DNA of 5,693 nt from an uncultured Porphyromonadaceae bacterium (GTDB lineage: Bacteria; Bacteroidota; Bacteroidia; Bacteroidales; Muribaculaceae): positions 1-5,693 of the forward strand of contig CAMWMW010000137.1 in assembly GCA_947175455.1 (NCBI GenBank), in the 5' to 3' direction. Within the stretch, counting starts at the first letter, position 1. Each line of letters begins with the position of its first letter. The notes below the pieces were generated by a model. That model saw only the letters and a list, made by a program, of their open reading frames with translations, did no database searches and was not told where the DNA came from. Shown piece by piece: positions 1 through 5,693 of this stretch. The position numbers were made by a program, and so were the translations under genes.

Positions 1-724
1 CTTTTATCCAGTTGTATTCACCCTCGGGAGTATCGGCATAGCTGCCGATATGGGCGGCATAGGTCCCGACCCAGGGGGAGGAGTATATGCCGAGTTTCAG
101 ACCAAGGTCATGCACTTCACGAGTAAGCGCCGCCATATCGGGGAATTTCGTATTAGGCATTATGGCATTGTATTTGCCTCCTCTGTTCCCCTGCCAGCCG
201 TCGTCTATGTTGATATAAGTCCAGCCATGGTTCACAAGACCTTTGTCATGCATGGCTCTGGCGGAAGAAAGCACCTGTTCCTGTGTAACATCGCGCCCCC
301 AGCAGTTCCACGAGTTCCATCCCATCGGCGGTGTCAAAGCGATGCGGTCGCCTATCACGATCTTCAGGTTTCTCTTGCACACTCCCTTGGCGTTGCGTGC
401 CGTGAGTTCCACCATATATTCCCCTTTCTCACCCGCTCTGCCTGTGATTCTTCCTGTTTTCGGGTCAAGCTTAAGTCCGGAGGGAAGGTTCTTTGCCTCG
501 AACGTCATCGGTCTGTCTCCGCTCGCCGCAATCGAAAAGAGAAACTGCGATCCCGGACGCGCACCAAAGACTCTGGCACCGTTTATGCGGGGCTCAGGAC
601 CGGGTTTGGGAGTGAGAATATACTTCGAATAATCGGGCACCGTCACTTCATGAGGACTCTGCGCCAAGGCAACAGACGGCAGCATCAGACACAACGCCGC
701 TATTTTGATTCCTGTTGATATCAT
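1..724 (-). CDS. GH27 family glycoside hydrolase (alpha-galactosidase-like) with N-terminal Ig-like domain, partial (C-terminus missing)
   Basis: Reading right to left from the ATG at 724, the frame stays open for 241 codons to the window edge. Residues 1-21 look like a type I signal peptide (hydrophobic core, ending A-L-A before Q22), so the enzyme is probably periplasmic. Residues 35-125 resemble the putative Ig (He_PIG) domain found before many Bacteroidota GH27 enzymes, including the segment LPSGLKLDPKTGRITG (80-95). The catalytic barrel begins at LTPPMGWNSWNCWG (130-143, strand 1), followed by YINIDDGW (170-177, strand 2, substrate-binding Asp pair) and LKLGIYSSPW (209-218, strand 3). 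In GH27 the nucleophile and acid/base aspartates lie further on, outside the window. Known GH27 members cleave terminal alpha-galactose; some act on alpha-GalNAc or beta-L-arabinopyranose, so the exact substrate is open. The Gly after the Asp pair replaces the Cys of the animal and plant enzymes. The gene follows susD by 58 bases and probably shares its transcript. The family call is firm; the specificity is inference. Confidence 0.9.
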   Translation of the reverse strand, partial: MISTGIKIAALCLMLPSVALAQSPHEVTVPDYSKYILTPKPGPEPRINGARVFGARPGSQFLFSIAASGDRPMTFEAKNLPSGLKLDPKTGRITGRAGEKGEYMVELTARNAKGVCKRNLKIVIGDRIALTPPMGWNSWNCWGRDVTQEQVLSSARAMHDKGLVNHGWTYINIDDGWQGNRGGKYNAIMPNTKFPDMAALTREVHDLGLKLGIYSSPWVGTYAAHIGSYADTPEGEYNWIK

Positions 725-782
725 TTATTTCTGATTTTCAAAATTTCGGTTTTACAATCTTACAATCATATTTCGCCAAGCA
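725..782 (-). other. Short intergenic spacer between susD and the GH27 gene
   Basis: This 58-base AT-rich spacer follows the susD stop. It has no convincing GC-rich hairpin with a T-run, so transcription probably continues from susD into the hydrolase gene. The bases just before the hydrolase ATG are A-rich (AGAAATAA) with no Shine-Dalgarno match, as is usual in Bacteroidota. The only evident structure is a pair of adjacent 8-base direct repeats. Confidence 0.6.
752..767. repeat. Tandem direct repeat, 2 x 8 bases
   Basis: TTACAATC occurs twice in immediate succession (752-759 and 760-767, plus-strand reading; GATTGTAA on the coding strand), centred about 35 bases upstream of the GH27 start. 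The match is exact. It could be a slippage duplication in AT-rich DNA or a small regulatory site; nothing else in the window supports a function. Confidence 0.7.
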
Positions 783-2438
783 TCAATATCCCGGATTCTG
801 TTCAAGAAGAGGATTGGCGTAAATCGCCTCCGAGGGAATACAGAATACATTGCGCGTATCGGGAGTCGGCTGTTTGTCCCACCACTCTTCCGATGTAAAC
901 AACCCCCATCTTATCAGGTCGGTGCGGCGGTGTGCTTCTCCGATGAATTCTATCATGTATTCATCCGCAAGTCTGTAGATGTCAAGATTTGCGGCGGTGA
1001 CGGGATCGGGGTCGGCGCCATTCTCGAAATTCCGTTTACGGACCGAATTGATAAGAGCGGCGGCTCCATCCTTGTCTCCTCTGTGAAACCTGCACTCGGC
1101 AAGGTTATATACGACTTCTGTGAAACGCATCACCGGGAAATCGGGATTATACAGCAGGAGAACATCCTTGTCATTGGGCACCGGCATCTTCACGAGCCTG
1201 ATTCCGGAATTCTCGTCTCCGGCAAGCATGTCGCTCTTGTTGCCCGTGATATTCACATAGTCCACAAGCTCTATCTTCTTGCCGTTCTTAAGTTTCGTGC
1301 CTTTCACCACCTTCCCAGTATGCGGATTCTTGAGCAGTCCCATAAGGAACATCCCCTCATAGTTGCCGTCTCCGTTATATACATAAGGTTTCTTGCGAAG
1401 ATCCTTCTCATGGAATTTTGCAAAGGGACGCCCCATTTCTGTGGTATAGGGCACACCCTCTTTCTCCAGCGACGGAGCGAGCTGGAAACCGTTGTAGCAT
1501 TTGCCGAGCGATCCGCAGTCGAAATAATTCTTGGCGTTATAGGGATACATTCTTGTGTTGCATCCCTTGAATTCCTCTTTGGAAGTCTCTGACGGTATAT
1601 ACCACATCGCCTCGGGCGATTCATGATTGGTAAAGCTGTGGGGACCATACCATGTCGGATCGAGTTCATACACCCCGTAAACGCCGTCGTACAGGTCCTG
1701 AAGAATCTTTTCAGCGTCCGCATACCTGTCTTCCCCTATGAAAGGCACGGCATTCAGATAGAGCTGTGCAAGAAGCATCGCCCCGGCGCCCATGGTCAGA
1801 TAGCCGTCCTGATATTCGGAAAGAGATTCTCTTTTGTGAAGATTGGGAATCGCCGATTTCAGCGTTCTTTCTATATATTCGAAATTCTCTTTTCTGGAGT
1901 TTCTCGCTTTGGGCGCGTCATTTGGAGTCGTATAGATGGGAAGCCCTCCGAACAGGTCGAGCGACCGCATGTATGCATATGCCACAAGCGCGTTGAGCTG
2001 GTTCAGGTGATCAGCCTTATCCGTCTCCGTGAGTCCCAGCGCTGCATAGTCGACGCCTGAGAGTCCGTCGATCGACACGAGTGCATGCGAGACTATGTAA
2101 TTCATCTGGTTATAGGCATTCTTCACCTTGCCGTCTTCCGTGCTCCAGGTGTGTCCGTGCAGTCTGACCCAGTCTCCGTTGTCATAGAAATCCGCAGCGC
2201 GCGCCGGGCAGCACATCTCATCGGTAGTCACCTCCTGAAGAAGCCAGTAGACACGCTGGTTATACATATAATGCCAGTGGCGGAACGGATTTCTTAGAAC
2301 CGAATACACACTCTCCTGGCTTGTATAGAATGTATCGGGATTGGCTTCCGAATAGAATTTCTCGTCAAGATCACATCCGGTGAGCGCCAATGTCGCGGCA
2401 AGACCAAGTGTGATATTCTTTATTTTATTGCTTGTCAT
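783..2438 (-). CDS. susD-like: SusD/RagB-family outer-membrane glycan-binding lipoprotein
   Basis: The 551-aa product is a surface lipoprotein that, by family, binds oligosaccharide outside the cell and forms the lid of the SusC transporter. Residues 1-22 form a lipoprotein signal ending in the lipobox LTGC (lipidated Cys22). The acidic stretch DLDE after the Cys fits the Bacteroidota surface-export signal. Family hallmarks are MRSLDLFGGLPIYT (157-170), MRFTEVVYNLAECRFHRGD (437-455), INSVRKRNF (463-471), GEAHRRTDLIRWG (500-512) and the C-terminal QNPGY (547-551). An N-terminal block TTDEMCCPAR (71-80) with LHGHTW (93-98) is typical of one SusD subgroup. The start at 2438 is chosen because it begins the lipoprotein signal. 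The same frame stays open to an ATG at 2591, but that would add 51 residues without a signal and overlap susC by 146 bases. It starts 7 bases after the susC stop, suggesting translational coupling. Length is normal for the family. The glycan bound cannot be read from the sequence. Confidence 0.96.
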   Translation of the reverse strand: MTSNKIKNITLGLAATLALTGCDLDEKFYSEANPDTFYTSQESVYSVLRNPFRHWHYMYNQRVYWLLQEVTTDEMCCPARAADFYDNGDWVRLHGHTWSTEDGKVKNAYNQMNYIVSHALVSIDGLSGVDYAALGLTETDKADHLNQLNALVAYAYMRSLDLFGGLPIYTTPNDAPKARNSRKENFEYIERTLKSAIPNLHKRESLSEYQDGYLTMGAGAMLLAQLYLNAVPFIGEDRYADAEKILQDLYDGVYGVYELDPTWYGPHSFTNHESPEAMWYIPSETSKEEFKGCNTRMYPYNAKNYFDCGSLGKCYNGFQLAPSLEKEGVPYTTEMGRPFAKFHEKDLRKKPYVYNGDGNYEGMFLMGLLKNPHTGKVVKGTKLKNGKKIELVDYVNITGNKSDMLAGDENSGIRLVKMPVPNDKDVLLLYNPDFPVMRFTEVVYNLAECRFHRGDKDGAAALINSVRKRNFENGADPDPVTAANLDIYRLADEYMIEFIGEAHRRTDLIRWGLFTSEEWWDKQPTPDTRNVFCIPSEAIYANPLLEQNPGY

Positions 2439-2448
2439 AGATTTATCA
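2436..2448 (-). other. susC-susD junction (stop and start 7 bases apart)
   Basis: The susC TGA (2448-2446), seven bases TAAATCT, and the susD ATG (2438-2436) lie together with no room for a terminator or promoter. No Shine-Dalgarno sequence is visible. The close packing implies one mRNA and probably translational re-initiation, which suits proteins that form a complex in equal numbers. Confidence 0.8.
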
Positions 2449-5400
2449 GAATTTAAGTTGAAGACCGAAAGTCCAGTGAATTGTCTGAGGATACATAGAG
2501 GCTTTGTTTCTGACTTCCTGCACGCCGGGGAAAAGACCGTTGACGCTCTGCTCCGGATTATAACCTTTGAATCGGGTGAAAGTGGCGACATCGCGGGCTG
2601 TCACGTATACACGAAGACTTCTCACATATTTCTGCCATTTCGAAAGATTCAGAGTATACCCCAGTGAGATTGCGTCTATCTTGAAGAATGATGCGTCGGA
2701 AAGGAAATAATCGCAGGTTATGCGGTTTCCCTTTATGTGTCTGTTTTCCTCATATGCAGACCGCAGCACATTGACACCCTGCTGGTTCTGCAACCCGTAA
2801 TAAAGATTTACGGTGTCATAGACATCATAGTCTATATAACTGCGACAGTTGATGCCGAGGTCAAAATCGCGATAACGGAATGTATGGTCCATCGAAAGAA
2901 CCACTTCGGGGATTCCGTTGCCGACATAATACTTGTTTTCGATTTTGTCATTACCTTTGGCAGGCACAATCTCGCCGTTCTTGTCATATATCAGCCATTC
3001 GCCGTTTTCATCGACCCCGGCGTTTTTGAAAAGCCAGAACTGACCGATTGTCTGGTTGTTCACAAGCTTATGGGTGTTTCCCATGCTCTGCGGGAGACCG
3101 TCGGAAAGAATCTGCGAACTCTCTTCTCCGAGATTCTTTATCTTCGATGAACTGTGGGAAAGTCTCACGGTAGCGTCCCAGTCGAAATCGGAAGTGCGGA
3201 ATATCCTGCCGGTCAGCTCGAATTCCCATCCGGTATTCGAGAGCGAACCGACATTCTTCATTATCGTCTTGGCTGTCATTGGAGGCGCGGGAGCTGTCAC
3301 GGCAAAAAGCATGTCATCGACCTGACGGTAGAACCAGTCGAACTTTCCGCTTATCCGGTTGTTGAGAAATCCGAAATCCAGACCGACATTGAACTCTTTC
3401 TTTTCCTCCCATTTCAGATCGGGATTGGCATTACGCGCCGATTTGTAGGCAGGTCCCCATGACAGACCTCCGGGGGTGGGATACATGCCGTCGCTCGCAT
3501 ATGTGTAGGTCGTATATCCTGCCGTGAAATTGTCGTTACCTGTAACACCGTAACCTGCACGTAGTTTCAGTTCATCGACCCAGTCTATATCGCGCAGCCA
3601 CGCCTCCCGGTTCATGCGCCATCCGGCTGAAACCGACCAGAAGTTACCCCAGCGGTGGTTTTTGCCGAATTTTGAACTTCCCTCACGCCGGTAACTCACC
3701 ATTGCCATATATCTGTCATCGTAGGAGTAATTGGCTCGTCCGTACCATGAAAGAAGGTGTTCCGTGGGATTTTTGGAAGAAGACATGCCGGCAAGACCCT
3801 TGCTTAGATCCTTACCCGCGCTCATGTCCCACGGTCCTATGCCGTCGACGGTAAAATCCCTGTTGGTCATGCTGAAAGCCTCTTGTCCGGTTTCGTTGTA
3901 ATAACTCCATCCGGCAACGGCGTCGAAATGATGCACATCACCGAATTCTTTTGTATACGACAGATATGCCTCCCAGTTTGTGTTCAGATTCTTCTGATAG
4001 CCGTGTGTGGCTTCTCCAAGCTTTCCGGAGTCCACGCTTTTGCGGTGGAACTGATTGTAATAGATAGTACGCGTCCATTGACGGCGGTCAACTCCCATGG
4101 ATGCCTGGGCGGTGAATCCGGGAAGAATCGTGAATTTCAGATTCAGGTCCCCCATGAACCACTGGTCGGTGCCTTTGTATTCCTGATCCATTATATTCGC
4201 CACCGGATTGAAGAAATCCGCTCCAAGTCCCGATTTGTTTACATTGTAATGAGTCGGATTGTCCGGATCCATTACAGGAATCGTGGGATTGAGCGCGATG
4301 GAGTTCTCGACATCGTTTGCAGTGTTGCGCTGGTCGCGGTGTGCCTCGCGGTATTGCATGCGGAGACCGATCTCGAGTCTGTTGTTCCATAGCGAGTATC
4401 TGCCGTTCAGCCTTGCCGAATAATCCTTGCGCCCGTCACCGATAACGATGCCCTCCTGATTCGAATACGAAAGGGATGAATAAAGCGACAATGCCTTTGT
4501 TCCTCCGGTCATTGTCACGGAATGACGCTGTGAGAAAGGGGTGTCGCGACACATAAGGTCATACCAGTCAGTGCGGGAGCCGAAGTCTTCGCCTCGTCCG
4601 TAATCGAGATATTCCTGAGGAGTCAGCATGTCAAGACGTTTGCGCACGCTTTCCACCGAAAACTCTCCGTTGTATGTCACTGTGGCTTTACCCTCTTTGG
4701 CTTTTTTTGTTGTCACAAGAATCACACCGGCGGAGGCGCGCGTGCCATAGATGGCGCCGGCAGAGGCATCCTTGAGCACATCGATGCTCTCTACATCTTC
4801 CTGATTTATGGCACGCAGATCGCCGCCGGGAATCCCGTCGATCACGACAAGGGGCGATGTGCCTCCCTTGACGGAGGAGACACCTCGCAGCTGATAGTCG
4901 TTGGATGCGTTCGGAGAGGCGTTGCCGCTGATTGTCAGACCCGACACTTTCCCCTGAAGTGCCGTGGCGATTGTCGAGCCTCCGACACCGGTCATCAGGT
5001 CATCTCCGGAAATGGAGGAAATGGAGGATGTGACACGCTTTTTCTGCATTGTTCCGTAGCCGACGACAACCACCTGGTCGAGTGTGCGGTCTTCCCCTCT
5101 CATGACCACAGGATAGTCGGTCTGTCCGGATTTGACTTTTACATTCACGGGGGTCATGCCGACAAGCGACACTTTCAATGTCTGACCCGGTGTTGCCTGA
5201 ATCGTGAAATTACCGTCGATATCGGCAACGGATGCAGTGCGTGCACCTTCCACCATGACTGTGGCACCGGTGAGGGGTTCACCCTCGCTGTCGGTCACTT
5301 TGCCGCTTATTGTCACGGCTGTGCCCCGTGTGGCGGTATCCGCTTTGCTTTTCTTTCTGGAGACTGCTATGACTTTGTCTGACAATACCGAGTATTCAAG

Positions 5401-5664
5401 CCCCATGCGAGGCAGTAATTCCTTCAATATCGCCGACACGGGGGTCTGTGATTTGTTTATGTTTCCGGGTATCCGGCGTTTGCCGATCTCGCTGTCATAT
5501 GAAAAGCGGTAATCGGTCTGACGTTCGATCGCGGCAAAGAGACTCTTCAGCGACTCCTGTTGCATCGACAACGTGACTTTTGCGTTCTGCGCCCATCCGG
5601 GAACTGCAATCATCAGTGCTATAAGCAGTGCCTGCAGACGCATCTTCTTGTTAGGTCTGTTCAT
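2446..5664 (-). CDS. susC-like: SusC/RagA-family TonB-dependent outer-membrane transporter with N-terminal STN signalling domain
   Basis: The 1072-aa product is an outer-membrane active transporter that imports oligosaccharides delivered by its SusD partner, powered by TonB-ExbBD. A signal peptide spans 1-25 (cleavage after GWA). Residues 29-102 form an STN (secretin/TonB short N-terminal) domain. Residues 119-189 form a carboxypeptidase-regulatory-like beta-sandwich (ISGKVTDSEGEPLTGATV at 119-136, GNFTI at 151-155). A TonB-box-like stretch TLDQVVVVGYGT covers 194-205. The plug (about 205-321) contains PLVVIDGIPGG (271-281) and the SusC signature IDVLKDASAGAIYGTRASAG (294-313). The rest is barrel, ending in GLQLKF with the terminal aromatic typical of outer-membrane proteins. 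The ATG at 5664 gives a basic N-region before the hydrophobic core; the in-frame ATG at 5643 (Met8) would also leave a usable signal, so the start is likely but not certain. By family, STN-bearing SusC proteins signal to a FecR-like anti-sigma factor and ECF sigma factor; neither gene is in view. It leads the visible operon. The cargo is unknown; the GH27 neighbour hints at an alpha-galactoside. Confidence 0.97.
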   Translation of the reverse strand: MNRPNKKMRLQALLIALMIAVPGWAQNAKVTLSMQQESLKSLFAAIERQTDYRFSYDSEIGKRRIPGNINKSQTPVSAILKELLPRMGLEYSVLSDKVIAVSRKKSKADTATRGTAVTISGKVTDSEGEPLTGATVMVEGARTASVADIDGNFTIQATPGQTLKVSLVGMTPVNVKVKSGQTDYPVVMRGEDRTLDQVVVVGYGTMQKKRVTSSISSISGDDLMTGVGGSTIATALQGKVSGLTISGNASPNASNDYQLRGVSSVKGGTSPLVVIDGIPGGDLRAINQEDVESIDVLKDASAGAIYGTRASAGVILVTTKKAKEGKATVTYNGEFSVESVRKRLDMLTPQEYLDYGRGEDFGSRTDWYDLMCRDTPFSQRHSVTMTGGTKALSLYSSLSYSNQEGIVIGDGRKDYSARLNGRYSLWNNRLEIGLRMQYREAHRDQRNTANDVENSIALNPTIPVMDPDNPTHYNVNKSGLGADFFNPVANIMDQEYKGTDQWFMGDLNLKFTILPGFTAQASMGVDRRQWTRTIYYNQFHRKSVDSGKLGEATHGYQKNLNTNWEAYLSYTKEFGDVHHFDAVAGWSYYNETGQEAFSMTNRDFTVDGIGPWDMSAGKDLSKGLAGMSSSKNPTEHLLSWYGRANYSYDDRYMAMVSYRREGSSKFGKNHRWGNFWSVSAGWRMNREAWLRDIDWVDELKLRAGYGVTGNDNFTAGYTTYTYASDGMYPTPGGLSWGPAYKSARNANPDLKWEEKKEFNVGLDFGFLNNRISGKFDWFYRQVDDMLFAVTAPAPPMTAKTIMKNVGSLSNTGWEFELTGRIFRTSDFDWDATVRLSHSSSKIKNLGEESSQILSDGLPQSMGNTHKLVNNQTIGQFWLFKNAGVDENGEWLIYDKNGEIVPAKGNDKIENKYYVGNGIPEVVLSMDHTFRYRDFDLGINCRSYIDYDVYDTVNLYYGLQNQQGVNVLRSAYEENRHIKGNRITCDYFLSDASFFKIDAISLGYTLNLSKWQKYVRSLRVYVTARDVATFTRFKGYNPEQSVNGLFPGVQEVRNKASMYPQTIHWTFGLQLKF

Positions 5665-5693
5665 TAAATTTCATTTATAAAGGTTATGGAATT
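5665..5693 (-). other. Partial 5' leader of the susC-like gene
   Basis: Only 29 bases precede the susC start. They are AT-rich, with AAATTTA directly before the ATG and no Shine-Dalgarno match. I see no clear Bacteroidota -7 element (TAnnTTTG) within them; TAACCTTTAT resembles one only weakly. The promoter is probably further right, outside the window. Confidence 0.4.

Noticed and set aside
50..718. Open frame of 222 codons on the plus strand opposite the GH27 gene
   Set aside because: It is antisense to a well-supported GH27 coding sequence, and its translation is Arg/His/Ser-rich with no recognisable domain.
733..747. Possible hairpin AAATTTTGAAAATC in the susD-GH27 spacer
   Set aside because: The pairing arms leave a one-base loop and are all A/T, so it would not form a stable terminator.
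930..1592. Open frame of 220 codons on the plus strand opposite susD
   Set aside because: It is a shadow of the susD frame; the minus-strand protein has clear family motifs across this stretch and the antisense translation has none.
2439..2591. N-terminal extension of the SusD frame up to the ATG at 2591
   Set aside because: The extra 51 residues would overlap the conserved C-terminus of SusC by 146 bases and would place the lipoprotein signal inside the protein.
3672..4392. Several open frames on both strands within the susC barrel region
   Set aside because: They lie inside the continuous 1072-codon susC frame, have no signal peptides or family motifs, and fit the shadow frames expected in a long GC-balanced gene.
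5008..5028. Nine-base tandem repeat (GGAAATGGA) inside susC
   Set aside because: It encodes the Ser/Ile-rich start of the plug (SSISSIS, residues 213-219), similar to other SusC proteins, so coding constraint explains it.
5651..5674. Seven-codon minicistron (MKFNEQT) overlapping the susC start on the minus strand
   Set aside because: It is too short to distinguish from chance in AT-rich DNA, and no ribosome-binding signal or conservation can be shown.

Overview
The window is a fragment of a polysaccharide utilization locus (PUL) from a member of the Bacteroidota, most likely order Bacteroidales. The evidence is a SusC/RagA-type TonB-dependent transporter followed directly by a SusD/RagB-type surface lipoprotein, a pairing diagnostic of that phylum. 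A-rich start contexts without a clear Shine-Dalgarno sequence fit the same origin. Base composition looks close to balanced GC/AT, so a gut family such as Muribaculaceae, Bacteroidaceae or Prevotellaceae is possible, but the sequence does not settle the genus.

All three genes lie on the minus strand and read from right to left. (1) 5664-2446 is a complete SusC-like transporter of 1072 aa, with an N-terminal STN signalling domain, a carboxypeptidase-regulatory-like domain, a plug and a beta-barrel. (2) 2438-783 is a complete SusD-like lipoprotein of 551 aa, starting 7 bases after the susC stop. (3) 724-1 is the N-terminal 241 codons of a secreted glycoside hydrolase of family GH27 (alpha-galactosidase clan). 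It has a putative Ig-like He_PIG domain before the catalytic barrel and runs off the left edge before its catalytic aspartates. The 58 bases between susD and the hydrolase show no terminator, and only 29 bases upstream of susC are present, so no promoter can be defined.

In the inferred model, SusD and SusC capture and import an oligosaccharide across the outer membrane, and the GH27 enzyme trims terminal alpha-linked sugar (galactose or a relative) in the periplasm. The STN domain suggests control by an ECF sigma factor and FecR-like anti-sigma factor, which would lie outside the window, probably to the right.

No mobile element, CRISPR array, RNA gene or broken gene was found. I found no convincing undescribed system. 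The points worth a second look are the STN signalling domain, the GH27 subgroup with its unusual third-strand loop, the cysteine-rich SusD, and a small tandem repeat upstream of the hydrolase.
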